From Pleurocapsa minor GSE-CHR-MK 17-07R (GTDB lineage Bacteria > Chloroflexota > Anaerolineae > Aggregatilineales > Phototrophicaceae): 64,000 bases of DNA. Below the pieces are notes generated by a model. The model did no database searches. It saw nothing but the letters and a program-made list of their open reading frames with translations, and had not been told where the DNA came from. Each line of letters opens with the position of its first letter. Within the stretch, counting starts at the first letter, position 1. The translations under genes and the position numbers were made by a program. Positions 54,100-63,916 of this stretch are shown here, one piece after another. Where the stretch lies: NCBI GenBank assembly GCA_019359125.1, contig JAHHHY010000001.1:620001-684000 (forward strand), given 5' to 3'.

Positions 54100-54903
54100 A
54101 TGGCACTGTTTGATTCGCACGTTCATCTGAATTTTGAGGCCTACACGCCGGATTTCGCGGATGTTCTGGCACGCGCACTTGAGGCAGGGGTCACGCGCAT
54201 GCTGATCCCTGCCACCGACATGGACACGATGGCCGAAGTCGTGGCGATGGCAAATGAGCATCCGGGCATCTATGCCGCGGTCGGCGTGCATCCCACATCG
54301 ACAGCAGATTTCTCAGCTGAGCGCGATATCCCGCGCATACGAGAGCTGGCGCTGACGTATGCCCCGGTCGTGCGCGCCATTGGCGAGATCGGCCTTGATT
54401 ATTACTGGGACAAAAGCCCGCGTGAGGCACAGATTCCTGCCCTGGAAGCGCAGCTTGCGCTGGCCGCCGAGCTGGAGCTGCCGGTCATCATCCATAACCG
54501 CGAGGCCAGCGATGACGTGATGCGCATACTGGAAAGCTGGGCGGGCGCACTGCCTGATTCGCTGCGCGGACGAGCCGGCGTGCTGCATTCCTTCTCTGCG
54601 CCTCGTGAAATTGCCGAGCGTGCGATTGCTGCCGGGTTCTATCTCGGCTTCACGGGCCCAATCACATATAAGAACAGCGACAGCCTGCGCACGATCGCCA
54701 GTGCAATGCCTCGCGAGCGTATCATCATCGAGACGGACGGGCCGTTCCTGTCACCCGTGCCTCATCGCGGAAAACGCAACGAGCCTGCATATGTCAGGCT
54801 CGTTGCGGAACGTCTTGCTGCATTGTGGTCGCTCAGCCTGGAAGAAGTCTCCGTGCTGACGACGACCAGCGCATGCCGGTTATTCGCTTTTCGCGAAGAC
54901 TAG
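54100..54903 (+). CDS. TatD-family metal-dependent DNase
   Basis: A 267-residue TIM-barrel hydrolase. The metal ligands are in D-S-H-V-H-L, G-E-I-G-L-D-Y-Y, I-I-H-N-R and I-I-E-T-D-G-P. TatD enzymes cleave DNA and take part in repair or quality control. It follows gmd by 14 bases. Its stop overlaps the end of the convergent Gly-rich gene by four bases. Confidence 0.93.
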   Translation: MALFDSHVHLNFEAYTPDFADVLARALEAGVTRMLIPATDMDTMAEVVAMANEHPGIYAAVGVHPTSTADFSAERDIPRIRELALTYAPVVRAIGEIGLDYYWDKSPREAQIPALEAQLALAAELELPVIIHNREASDDVMRILESWAGALPDSLRGRAGVLHSFSAPREIAERAIAAGFYLGFTGPITYKNSDSLRTIASAMPRERIIIETDGPFLSPVPHRGKRNEPAYVRLVAERLAALWSLSLEEVSVLTTTSACRLFAFRED

Positions 54904-55754
54904 ATTCCCGCACCGCCGTTGCCGGGCGCGCCGTCACCACCAGGACCACCAAAGCCGAATCCGCCCTGCCCGCCACGCGGTCCACCAAAGGCGCCATTTC
55001 CGGGGCCGTTCATGCGGTCACGCACGCGCATTCCCATGTGCTCGCGCAGCGTCTGCGTCGACACTTCGCTCAGATAAGTGCCCAGGTCAGCCAGCAGCGT
55101 CGCGCTTTCCTCAGCAGTGATTTCGCCGGCAGCCACCCGCTGCGTCAGGAAAGCCTCGGCACGCGCCGTGACCTCCGCGAATACCGCGTTCAGGTCGAGG
55201 CCGGTCGCCGCGGCATACGCTTCCAGCGTCTGGCCTTCAGCAGCAGCGGCCAGTTCGCGGCCGATCAGCCCGGTATTCTCCATCAGCACGCCCACCAGCA
55301 GTTGATCCGCAAGGCGCGTGCCTTCGCTCAGATTGCCGCGCTCCGGCAGCGTCGTCGTGAGCACCGTCTCCAGCGCGGTGCCAAACTGTTCGGTCAGCGT
55401 AGCGGCCTGTTCCTCGGTGATACGGCCGTTGCTCAGCGCCTGGTCTAGGCGGGCAGTAAACTGTTCATTCACCGCGGCGGTAATGTCTTCCAGCGACAGG
55501 CCATTCTCATCAATATAGGCCTGAAGGGTGCTCTGATTCTCTTGCAGCAGTTGTGCCAGTTCCCGCGGCGTGATGCCCGCGGCGTTCGCCGTTTCGGTGA
55601 TCAGGGCGCGCCCGACCATCAGAGTCCCGCCGCGTCCGCCAAATGGACCGGATGTGTCGGTATCCTGCGCGCTGACGGCGACTGCGCCCAGTGCCATCAC
55701 TGCGGCCAGCGCCGCGCCACCCATAAACTTCCTGCTCTTGAGAAATGCGTTCAC
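54900..55754 (-). CDS. Secreted helical protein with Gly-rich C-terminus
   Basis: A 284-residue protein with a signal peptide (ending about V-S-A-Q). The mature part is helical with repeated units of the form I-T-P-R-E-L-A-Q-L, G-R-I-T-E-E-Q-A-A-T-L and G-E-I-T-A-E-E-S-A-T-L, like DUF2680-type proteins. The C-terminus is a Gly/Pro/Phe-rich low-complexity tail. The GTG at 55754 is favoured because GGAGGAT lies at the right distance; an ATG at 55766 would place that site inside the gene. Function unknown. Confidence 0.72.
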   Translation of the reverse strand: MNAFLKSRKFMGGAALAAVMALGAVAVSAQDTDTSGPFGGRGGTLMVGRALITETANAAGITPRELAQLLQENQSTLQAYIDENGLSLEDITAAVNEQFTARLDQALSNGRITEEQAATLTEQFGTALETVLTTTLPERGNLSEGTRLADQLLVGVLMENTGLIGRELAAAAEGQTLEAYAAATGLDLNAVFAEVTARAEAFLTQRVAAGEITAEESATLLADLGTYLSEVSTQTLREHMGMRVRDRMNGPGNGAFGGPRGGQGGFGFGGPGGDGAPGNGGAGI

Positions 55755-55837
55755 GATATCCTCCATGTGGTTGTGAACTTCGATATCTCTACGTTATCGC
55801 TCAGATGTAATCAAAGTATTTTCGGGCGGTAAATTCT

Positions 55838-55846
55838 TGATACAAT
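55838..55846 (+). promoter_or_regulatory. Extended -10 for the polysaccharide operon
   Basis: TGA-TACAAT with no evident -35, 25 bases before the GT2 ATG at 55872. Confidence 0.45.
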
Positions 55847-55871
55847 GACGGCCGAAAGGAAACTTGTCTGT

Positions 55872-56804
55872 ATGGCCTCACCCGACCTCTCGATCATCAT
55901 CGTCAGCTGGAATACGCGCGCGCTGCTGCACAGCTGTCTGGCCAGTATCTACGCGACGGCTGGGGCGCTCTCGGTGCAGGTGATTGTGGTGGATTCCGCC
56001 AGCACCGATGACACTGTCAGTATGCTGATGGCAGACTATCCACAGGTCATCACACTGGCCCAGCAGGAAAATGTCGGGTTCACCCGCGGCAACAATATCG
56101 GGCTGGCCCAAGCGACCGGCCGCTATCTGTTCCTGCTCAACCCGGACACACTGGTGATGCAGGGCTGCCTGCAAGGGCTGGTCGAATATCTGGAGGCACA
56201 CCCGGATACAGGCATCGTCGGGCCGCATACGCTCAACCCGGACCTGACGCATCAATCCACACGCCGCCGCTTCCCCACCCTGATGACCGGGCTGTTTGAA
56301 AGCACGTGGCTGCAAGGCATCGCACCCAAAACTCTGCTCGATCACTTCTACGTGCGTGATGCGCTGGATAGCGATACCGTTGCGGTCGACTGGGTGCAGG
56401 GTTCGGCGCTGATGGCGCGCCGCGAGGTCTACGAGCGCATCGGCGGTCTGGACGAAGGTTTCGTGATGTACAGCGAGGAACTGGACTGGTGCCGCCGTGC
56501 CAAAGATGCCGGTTTTGGCATCGTGTACGTGGGCGATGCGCAGATTGTGCATTACGGCGGGCAAAGCAGCGGGCAGTCCGGCGCGCGCAGCCAGATTCAC
56601 TTTCAGCAAAGCAAGATTCGCTATTTTCGCAAGCATCATGGCTGGGCCGCCGCCGCCCTGATTCGGCTGTCGCTGCTCAAGGGCTATGCCTGGCAGACAG
56701 TGCTCGAAGGCGTGAAATACCTGCTCAACCACAAGCGTGAGCTGCGTGCCGAGCGCCTGCGGACGTATGTTCAGGTCATGCGCGCCCTGCTGAGAGGCGG
56801 CTGA
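55872..56804 (+). CDS. Glycosyltransferase family 2
   Basis: A 310-residue inverting glycosyltransferase with the GT-A fold. It begins L-S-I-I-I-V-S-W-N-T-R, holds V-V-D-S-A-S-T-D-D-T, an N-P-D-T in place of the usual D-x-D, and the acceptor-side G-S-A-L-M-A-R-R-E-V-Y motif of rhamnosyl-type enzymes. The ATG at 55872 has GAAAGGAAA upstream; the earlier ATG at 55845 overlaps the -10 box. First gene of a five-gene operon. Confidence 0.92.
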   Translation: MASPDLSIIIVSWNTRALLHSCLASIYATAGALSVQVIVVDSASTDDTVSMLMADYPQVITLAQQENVGFTRGNNIGLAQATGRYLFLLNPDTLVMQGCLQGLVEYLEAHPDTGIVGPHTLNPDLTHQSTRRRFPTLMTGLFESTWLQGIAPKTLLDHFYVRDALDSDTVAVDWVQGSALMARREVYERIGGLDEGFVMYSEELDWCRRAKDAGFGIVYVGDAQIVHYGGQSSGQSGARSQIHFQQSKIRYFRKHHGWAAAALIRLSLLKGYAWQTVLEGVKYLLNHKRELRAERLRTYVQVMRALLRGG

Positions 56805-57944
56805 ATGCGCATTGGCATGATCGCGGGCGAATACCCGCCGATGCAGGGCGGCGTGGGCGCGTACACGCAGATTCTGGCCCGTGAACTGGCGCAGCAGGGA
56901 CATGACCTTTACCTGTATGCTTCACCAGGAGCCGAAGAATCCGACAGTCGGCTGAGGCTCACCCCCGGACAGGGTTGGCGTGGCCCGGTCTGGCGTTATA
57001 TTGATGCGTGGGCACAATTAAATCGGCTGGACGTCGTGAATCTGCAATACCAGACCGCCGCGTTCAGCATGTCGCCGATGATTCATTTTATTCCCGAACG
57101 GGTCCGGTTTGCACCCGTCGTCACCACCGCGCATGACCTGCGCTTCCCGTATTTGTTTCCGAAGGCTGGCCCGCTGCGCCCGTGGTTTGTGCAACGCATG
57201 CTGTCGCGCTCGGCCGGCGTTATCCTGACCAATCACGAGGATTTTGCCGCCACCAGCGCGCCGCGCAAAGTGCTCATCCCGATTGGCAGCAACATCCTGT
57301 CGATGCCAGACATGAACGACCAGCACAGGGTCGCCGTGCGTGAAGGTCTGCGCGTCTCGTATGGGGAGTTTTTGATCGTCTTCTTTGGCCTGCTGAATGC
57401 CAGCAAGGGGCTGGATACGCTGATCGATGCGCTGGCGCAGTGTCGTAAGGCGCATGCCGACATGACGCTGGTCGTGATTGGCGATGTCGGCACCAGTGAC
57501 CCCACCAATGCAGCGACCGCCGCCGCCCTGCGCGCGCAAAACGACAGGCTGGGACTGGCCGAACACGTGCGCTTCACCGGATTCGTGGATGAAGCACGCG
57601 TGGCAGAAATTCTGCTGGCCTGTGATGCTATCGCCCTGCCCTTCCGTGACGGGGCCAGCTTTCGGCGCGGCAGCCTGATGGCCGCCATCCGTTACGGCCG
57701 ACCCATCATCACCACACAGCCCCAGGTCACCATTCCTGAATTTACGCATGGCGAGCCGCTGTTCCTGATTCCGCCAGACGATCCAGCTGCGCTAGCCTCC
57801 ATGCTGGGGCATGTCGCCTCGCTGCGCCACGAGGGCGAACATTGGAAGCGTATCGCTGGCGGGACGGCCGCGCTGTCCGCGCACTTCCAGTGGGATGCCA
57901 TTGCCCGACGCAGCGCCGATTTCTTCTCGCAGGTAAGTAAATGA
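56805..57944 (+). CDS. Glycosyltransferase family 4
   Basis: A 379-residue retaining glycosyltransferase of the GT-B fold. The N-terminal E-Y-P-P-M-Q-G-G-V-G-A-Y binds the acceptor or donor, and P-I-G-S-N-I, F-F-G-L-L-N-A-S-K-G-L-D and P-F-R-D-G-A-S-F-R-R-G form the donor site. The start codon directly follows the stop of the GT2 gene, and the 3' end overlaps the next gene (ATGA), so all are translated together. Donor sugar unknown. Confidence 0.92.
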   Translation: MRIGMIAGEYPPMQGGVGAYTQILARELAQQGHDLYLYASPGAEESDSRLRLTPGQGWRGPVWRYIDAWAQLNRLDVVNLQYQTAAFSMSPMIHFIPERVRFAPVVTTAHDLRFPYLFPKAGPLRPWFVQRMLSRSAGVILTNHEDFAATSAPRKVLIPIGSNILSMPDMNDQHRVAVREGLRVSYGEFLIVFFGLLNASKGLDTLIDALAQCRKAHADMTLVVIGDVGTSDPTNAATAAALRAQNDRLGLAEHVRFTGFVDEARVAEILLACDAIALPFRDGASFRRGSLMAAIRYGRPIITTQPQVTIPEFTHGEPLFLIPPDDPAALASMLGHVASLRHEGEHWKRIAGGTAALSAHFQWDAIARRSADFFSQVSK

Positions 57945-60211
57945 TCGACCGTCTGGGGGCTATCTCACCACATCGGCTGATGTGGCCGCTCGTGGCGTGT
58001 TACGTTGTATTGGCGACACTGTACAGCATCGTCACGCCGATCTTCGAGGCCTCTGACGAGCTGTGGCATTACCCGATGGTGCAGGTCATTGCGACCAGTA
58101 ATTTCGCGCTGCCGGTGCAGGATCCCGCCGTGCAGACGCCCTGGCGGCAGGAAGGCAGCCAGCCGCCGCTGTATTATCTGCTGGCGGCGGCGCTGACCAG
58201 CGGCATCGACACGGGGAATCTGGACGCCATCCGGCGCATTAATCCGCATGCGGACATTGGCATTGTGCGCCCGCCTTTCAGCGCCAACATGATCGTGCAT
58301 CGCCCGGACGCCGAGGCATTTCCATGGCAGGGGGCGGCGCTGGCTGTGCATGTGGCGCGTCTGTTCTCGGTCGCGCTGGGTGCGCTCACGGTGATCGTCA
58401 CCTTTCGCATGGCATCCGCGCTGTTCCCGGACAGGCCGGGCGTGATTATTGGCGCGACCGCGCTCAACGCCTTTCTGCCGATGTTCGTCTTCATCAGCGG
58501 CTCGGTCAACAACGATAACCTGTCGAACCTGCTGGGCAATCTGCTCGTGCTGCTGATCGTGCTGATGCTTCAGCAAAGCCATCGCCCCACCCTGCGCCAG
58601 ACACTCATCATCGGCATCGTCACCGGGGCCGGACTGCTGGCCAAGCTGAACATTGGCTTCCTGATTCCTGTGATCGGGCTGTCGTTTCTGGCGGCCAGCA
58701 TCCGCCATCGGTCGATTCGTCCGCTGCTGATGGGCTTTTTCATATCAGGGGGCATCACCATCGTGATCGCGGGCTGGTGGTACCTGCGCAATGTCCAGCT
58801 TTATGGCGACCCCACCGGGCTGAATGTGTTTCTCGACGTGGTCGGCAGGCGGCCGATCGCGGCCGGACTGGGCACATTATGGGCGGAGCGCGGCAGCTTT
58901 CTGGCCGCCTTCTGGGGCATGTTCGGCGGCATGAACGTCCCCTTGCCTGATAGCTTCTATGCAGCAGCCAATTTGTTAGGTGGCATTGGACTATTTGGCG
59001 CGCTGACCTTTTTCGTCAAAACAGCCGTGCGCCGCGAGTGGAGTGGGGCGCGCTGGCTGCCGTTTGTCCCGCCACTGCTGTGGCTGACCGTCACCTTCGT
59101 GTCGTACCTGCGCTGGACCGCAGACACGCCCGCGTCGCAAGGACGGCTGATCTTTGGCGCGCTGAGCACGCTGTGCATCCTGTTTGCGCTGGGACTGAGC
59201 TGGTGGCTGCCCCGGCTGGTGCGACCGATACCCCTGACGGCCTTTGCCGGGCTGCTGGGCATGGCGGCGCTGCTGGCCCCCTTCCTGGTCATCCAGCCCG
59301 CTTACACGCCGACGCGGCTGCCAGCCTTCGCGATTGACCAGACCGATACGGAGTTCAGTGACCGTGATGGCGGGCTGATTGCCCTGAACACCGGCGCGAT
59401 TGCGCTGCCTGAAAGCGTGCGCCCCGGCGAAGACGTGCTGTTTGACCTGACGTGGCAGGTTGTCTCGCCCACCCGCCGCGACTGGAGCCTGTTTGTGCAT
59501 CTGGTCACGCAGGACGGCGTGATTATCGCCCAGCGCGATATGTATCCCGCGCGCGGACTGCTGGCAACCAGTGATCTGGAGTCCAGCGCAGCGTGGCTGC
59601 ACCCGGTCGCGGTGACCGTGCCTGCGCTGGCGCCCGCCCCACTGACGCTCTCGGTCGTCGTGGGCTGGTATGCGCTGGACAGCATGGAGCGCATGTCGCT
59701 GCCCGACGGCGCCGATTCGCTCACGCTGGGGACTGTCTTGCTTGAGCCGAGACCGATCAGTGAAAACGAGACGCCTATCAACATCAACTTCGGCCAGCAG
59801 ATGCGCCTGATCGATTACGACATCAGCACGCTTGCGCCCATGCCCGGCGACACAGTGACGGTCACGCTGACGTGGCAGGCCATTCAGCCAATGACTTCCG
59901 ACTACACGGTGTTCGTGCAGATTCTCGACCGCGCCACGCTGCGCAAAGCAGGCGAAAGCAATGCCCAGCCCGCGGCATGGACGCGCCCGACCACGACCTG
60001 GGTGCCCGGCGAAATCATCATCGACACGCATACGCTGGTCATCAGCCCGGACGCGACCCCGGAAACATACGTGCTGGAAGTGGGGGCTTATCTGCTGACG
60101 CCGGAAAACACTTTCGAGCGCCTGCACGTCATTGCGCCTGACGGCAGCGCCAATGATGACTTTGTCGGGCTCACACGGATGCGCGTGCTTGCTGCCGAGG
60201 TGTCACCGTGA
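57941..60211 (+). CDS. Large membrane glycosyltransferase-like protein (GT39/DUF2142 type)
   Basis: A 756-residue protein with about ten membrane helices in the first 450 residues and a beta-rich exported C-terminal domain. The loop after the first helix has F-E-A-S-D-E-L-W-H, placing acidic residues where dolichyl- or polyprenyl-phosphate sugar-dependent transferases keep theirs. The G-S-Q-P-P-L-Y-Y-L pattern is typical of such enzymes. It may add sugars outside the membrane from a lipid carrier. Its ends overlap both neighbouring genes by four and one bases. Confidence 0.8.
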   Translation: MIDRLGAISPHRLMWPLVACYVVLATLYSIVTPIFEASDELWHYPMVQVIATSNFALPVQDPAVQTPWRQEGSQPPLYYLLAAALTSGIDTGNLDAIRRINPHADIGIVRPPFSANMIVHRPDAEAFPWQGAALAVHVARLFSVALGALTVIVTFRMASALFPDRPGVIIGATALNAFLPMFVFISGSVNNDNLSNLLGNLLVLLIVLMLQQSHRPTLRQTLIIGIVTGAGLLAKLNIGFLIPVIGLSFLAASIRHRSIRPLLMGFFISGGITIVIAGWWYLRNVQLYGDPTGLNVFLDVVGRRPIAAGLGTLWAERGSFLAAFWGMFGGMNVPLPDSFYAAANLLGGIGLFGALTFFVKTAVRREWSGARWLPFVPPLLWLTVTFVSYLRWTADTPASQGRLIFGALSTLCILFALGLSWWLPRLVRPIPLTAFAGLLGMAALLAPFLVIQPAYTPTRLPAFAIDQTDTEFSDRDGGLIALNTGAIALPESVRPGEDVLFDLTWQVVSPTRRDWSLFVHLVTQDGVIIAQRDMYPARGLLATSDLESSAAWLHPVAVTVPALAPAPLTLSVVVGWYALDSMERMSLPDGADSLTLGTVLLEPRPISENETPININFGQQMRLIDYDISTLAPMPGDTVTVTLTWQAIQPMTSDYTVFVQILDRATLRKAGESNAQPAAWTRPTTTWVPGEIIIDTHTLVISPDATPETYVLEVGAYLLTPENTFERLHVIAPDGSANDDFVGLTRMRVLAAEVSP

Positions 60212-62430
60212 TGCGCCGCATCCCAAGTGATGCATGGGCAGTCGCCCTGCTGGTGCTGCTGTGGGGCGTCTTCTTCTGGGGATTACTGACGCCGCACGTG
60301 CCGGACCAGGTCAGCCTGCGCCAGGGTGATTTCTCCGGCCAGTTCTATACCTTCGCGGGCTATCAGTACGCCCGCTTCGCTGCTGGCGAAATCCCGCTGT
60401 GGAACCCCTACAACAATGGCGGACTGCCGTTTGTGGCCGATACGCAGGCGGCCGTCTTCTATCCGCCGCGCCTGCTGACGATTGCGCTGGCCCGGCTATC
60501 CGGCGGATTCAGTTATCACGCGCTGGAACTGGAGATGGCCTTCCATGTGCTGGCGCTGACGCTGTTCATGTATGCCTTCGTGCGCCGACTGACAGCGTCC
60601 GGGCCGTATTCCGTTGCGGCAGCGACACTCAGCGCGCTCGTCGCCGGATACTGCGGCTTCACGGCAGGGTATCCGCCGCTTCAGCTTGCCCTGCTGGAGG
60701 CGGGTATCTGGCTGCCGCTGGCCGCCCTGGGCATCTTTGAGGCCACTCGACTGGGCCGACTGCGCGCTGGCTGGCTGATGCTGACTGCGCTGGCGCTGGG
60801 CCTGTCGTGGCTGGCCGGGCACCCGCAAACCAGCTACTTCCTGTCGCTGACGCTGGCAGCCTACTGGCTCAGCCGTGTTATCGAAAATCGACTGCGCTGG
60901 GCGACGGCGCTGCTCGGGCTGGCGCTGTTCGCCGGGCTGGGCGCGGGACTGGCAGCCATTCAGCTTGTGCCGGGGCTGGAATATCTGCCGCAGACCGCAC
61001 GCGCCGACCTGTCGTATGCCGAAAAAGCCAATGGCTTTCCGCTGGCGGACGTGCTTCAGTTCGTGCTGCCGGGCGTCGTCAGCCTGTTTTCACCGCTGTA
61101 CGTGGCCGCGGTCGCATTGATCGTAGGGCTATTTGGCCTGCTCAGGCGCGCGCCGGGCAGCCTGTTCTGGGGGCTGGCCGCGCTGCTTGCGCTGCTGTGG
61201 AGCTTCGGCGGCAACGGCCCGTTGTATCCGCTGCTGTACTCGGTGCTGCCTGGCGCCAGTTACTTTCGCGGGCAGGAACGGGCCGCCTATCTGGTCGCTT
61301 ATGCGCTGGCGATTCTGGCTGGCCTCGGTCTGCCATCGCTGCTGACGATGCTTCAGGCCACGACGACGCATGCCCTCCGCCGCGAGACGATTCTGGCGGT
61401 CGGGCTAGGGGGCGCGGGAACCGCCGCTTTCGTCTTCGGGCTTGTCGCCCGTGTCTCACCAGACAGCAACCCGACGCTCGTCCCGCTGGTCGCGCTGATC
61501 ATTTTCATTTGCATCGTGCTGGGGCGCGCATTCGTGCGCATCCCCATTCACGCCATCGCGGCAACTTTGCTGGCCCTGACGGTCATCGAGCTGTTCAGTC
61601 TCAGCCGGAATGCGCCGTATGTGTATGACCAGCGCCCGGCTGAAACGCAGGTGTCTGCGTCAGCCCCGGAAATCGTAGTTGCAGCACTTGACGATGCCGG
61701 GCCGAATGCGGGGCCGTATCGCGTCGACGGCTTTCGCGGCCTGAATGACAATTACGGCAGCCTGTATGGGGTGCAGGACATCCACGGCATCAGCCCGCTG
61801 TTTCTGGCGGACGCGCGCGCCCTGATCGAGGCGCCCTTCCCGCCGCTGGCTGCGTGGGAAATCCTGGCCGTGCGCTATGTATTCTCGGACTGGGGCGAAC
61901 TGCCAGTGGCGTCGCGGATTATTGCCAGCGGCACAGACCGCTGGGGCGGCATCAGCGCGTTTGCCCTGGAAGACCCGCGCCCGTTCGCCCAGGTGCTGTA
62001 TAACGCCGTCGGAGAAAGTGATCCGCTGGCAGCGGTCACGTCTGGCGCGATCAATCTGCGCGACACGCTGGTTCTGGAAGCAGATGCCTCACTCGCCAAC
62101 GCGTCATCGGCGTCACCACAGCCCGCCGAGGTCATCTCGTTTGCGCCGGAACGCATTGTCATCCGGGCCCAGACCGATCGGCCCGGCTGGCTGTCAGTCG
62201 CGCTGGTGCATTATCCCGGCTGGCAGGCAGACATCGACGGCCAACCTGTGCCGCTGCTGCGCGCCTATGGCATCGCCAGCGCCATACAGCTTCCCTCCGG
62301 TGAGCATATCGTGACCTTGTCGTATACCCCGGCCAGTTTTACACTCGGGTCGCTACTATCGCTTTTCTCGCTCGGAATCATCGGCGTCTGGCTGGTGATT
62401 GTTATGTTCAGGCGAAGGCAGGGCGCATGA
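60211..62430 (+). CDS. YfhO-like polytopic membrane protein
   Basis: A 739-residue membrane protein with many helices and an exported C-terminal beta region, like the YfhO family of putative lipid-carrier glycosyltransferases. The opening Q-G-D-F-S-G-Q-F-Y and P-L-W-N-P-Y-N-N-G-G-L-P-F match family members. The C-terminal W-Q-A-D-I-D-G-Q-P-V-P resembles the YfhO end domain. The ATG at 60211 overlaps the stop of the previous gene (TGATG). Confidence 0.82.
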   Translation: MRRIPSDAWAVALLVLLWGVFFWGLLTPHVPDQVSLRQGDFSGQFYTFAGYQYARFAAGEIPLWNPYNNGGLPFVADTQAAVFYPPRLLTIALARLSGGFSYHALELEMAFHVLALTLFMYAFVRRLTASGPYSVAAATLSALVAGYCGFTAGYPPLQLALLEAGIWLPLAALGIFEATRLGRLRAGWLMLTALALGLSWLAGHPQTSYFLSLTLAAYWLSRVIENRLRWATALLGLALFAGLGAGLAAIQLVPGLEYLPQTARADLSYAEKANGFPLADVLQFVLPGVVSLFSPLYVAAVALIVGLFGLLRRAPGSLFWGLAALLALLWSFGGNGPLYPLLYSVLPGASYFRGQERAAYLVAYALAILAGLGLPSLLTMLQATTTHALRRETILAVGLGGAGTAAFVFGLVARVSPDSNPTLVPLVALIIFICIVLGRAFVRIPIHAIAATLLALTVIELFSLSRNAPYVYDQRPAETQVSASAPEIVVAALDDAGPNAGPYRVDGFRGLNDNYGSLYGVQDIHGISPLFLADARALIEAPFPPLAAWEILAVRYVFSDWGELPVASRIIASGTDRWGGISAFALEDPRPFAQVLYNAVGESDPLAAVTSGAINLRDTLVLEADASLANASSASPQPAEVISFAPERIVIRAQTDRPGWLSVALVHYPGWQADIDGQPVPLLRAYGIASAIQLPSGEHIVTLSYTPASFTLGSLLSLFSLGIIGVWLVIVMFRRRQGA

Positions 62431-63884
62431 CGCCAACAATCAACGGACTACAACAGCGCGTCGCAGGCATGGACCCGCGCTCTTACGCGCTCGTCATCGG
62501 CGGGACCATTGGCCTGTCGGCAGTGGGCATCGGGCTGCTGCTGGCCATCGGCGGTCCGATTATCGCGGCAGGCGCGGTGCTGGGCGTGCTGGCCGGGCTG
62601 TATCTGCTCACCAGCCTGAGCGCGGCCCTGTATGGCATCATCCTGGTGATGGCGCTGCTGCCGTTTGGCACGTTCCCTTTTCGCATCGGCTTCACCCCCA
62701 CCCTGCTTGACGCCACGTTTGGCGCTTTTCTGGTGGTCTATATCGTCCAGTTTATGACCGGACGCAGACGCGGCATCCGCTTCACGCCGGTGCATGGCTT
62801 CATCGCGCTGTATATGGCATGGCTGATTCTATCTTTTGTGCTTGGGCTGCGCTGGGCCCGCCCCACCAGCGCCGACTTGCGCCAGTTTGCCGAAACGCTG
62901 CTCGCCATCAGCATGACGTTTATCCTGGTGGATGTGCTGCGCGACAAAATCGCGCTGCGGCGCATGCTGCTCATCTTCGTGGTCGCGGCGGCATTACAGG
63001 GGGCGACCACGCTTGTGCTGTATGGCATGAATGACCAGACTGCCGAGCGCACGCTGGTTCGCCTCAGCCGCATCGGCTATCCGGACGGCGGCGTTATTCG
63101 CTATATCGAGGACAATCCAGACGAGGCGGAACGGGCCATCGGCACCTGGGTGGATCCGAACGCGCTGGGCGGCTTCCTGGCCATCTGCGCCGCGCTGATC
63201 GCCCCGCAGCTGCGTGCGCGCCGACCTGTGCTGCGTCCACGCTGGCTGCTCTGGATGGTCATGGGGATGCTGGGACTGGGCCTGGTGCTGACCTTCTCGC
63301 GCGCATCGCTGCTGGCGTTCGCGGTCGGGCTGGCGTTTATCGGGCTGTTCAGGGGAAACCGCATCTTCCTGCTGCTGCTGGCTGCGGGTGCCGGGCTGAT
63401 TCTGGTGCTGCCGCAGACGCAGGACCTGGTCACCCGCTTTATAGAGGCCTTCACCGGCACAGACCTGGCCACGCAAATGCGCATCGGCGAATACAGTGAC
63501 GCCCTGGAACTTATCAGCCGTTACCCCATCACAGGCATCGGTTTCACCGGGTCGCCCAGCATCGACCTGTACAGCGATGTCGCCAGCATGTACCTGATTA
63601 TGGCCAACCAGATCGGACTGGTCGGGGTGGGTATCTTTGCGGCGACCATGATCGCCAGCCTGAGCTACAGCATTTCGCGCTGGCGCGCCGCCCAGCAGGA
63701 TGATGACCTGTGGCCCTTGCAGCTGGGCGCATCGGCGGCGCTCATCACGGCACTCGTCAACGCGGTCGCTGACCTGTATTTCTTCAGGACAGACTTTCAG
63801 GGCAGCATCACCCTGTTCTGGCTGATTGTCGCGCTGCTGCTGGCCACAGCACACACGACCCGCGCCGATGCCCACGCGAAGTGA
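62427..63884 (+). CDS. O-antigen ligase/polymerase-like membrane protein
   Basis: A 485-residue membrane protein with about twelve helices. A large extracytoplasmic loop lies in the second half with P-I-T-G-I-G-F-T-G-S, the pattern of the WaaL/Wzy O-antigen family, preceded by F-S-R-A-S-L-L-A-F. It would polymerise or attach a lipid-linked glycan outside the membrane. It overlaps the YfhO-like gene by four bases and ends the operon. No flippase gene is seen in the window. Confidence 0.85.
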   Translation: MTPTINGLQQRVAGMDPRSYALVIGGTIGLSAVGIGLLLAIGGPIIAAGAVLGVLAGLYLLTSLSAALYGIILVMALLPFGTFPFRIGFTPTLLDATFGAFLVVYIVQFMTGRRRGIRFTPVHGFIALYMAWLILSFVLGLRWARPTSADLRQFAETLLAISMTFILVDVLRDKIALRRMLLIFVVAAALQGATTLVLYGMNDQTAERTLVRLSRIGYPDGGVIRYIEDNPDEAERAIGTWVDPNALGGFLAICAALIAPQLRARRPVLRPRWLLWMVMGMLGLGLVLTFSRASLLAFAVGLAFIGLFRGNRIFLLLLAAGAGLILVLPQTQDLVTRFIEAFTGTDLATQMRIGEYSDALELISRYPITGIGFTGSPSIDLYSDVASMYLIMANQIGLVGVGIFAATMIASLSYSISRWRAAQQDDDLWPLQLGASAALITALVNAVADLYFFRTDFQGSITLFWLIVALLLATAHTTRADAHAK

Positions 63885-63887
63885 CCG

Positions 63888-63916
63888 TTGATTCAGCTAT
63901 GCGCATCATGTAACAT
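63888..63916 (+). promoter_or_regulatory. Possible promoter at the window end
   Basis: TTGATT (63888-63893), 17 bases, TAACAT (63911-63916). Two short frames (ATG at 63915 and ATG at 63922) stay open to the window edge; neither shows a recognisable family. The rest of 63885-64000 holds nothing else I can name. Confidence 0.3.
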
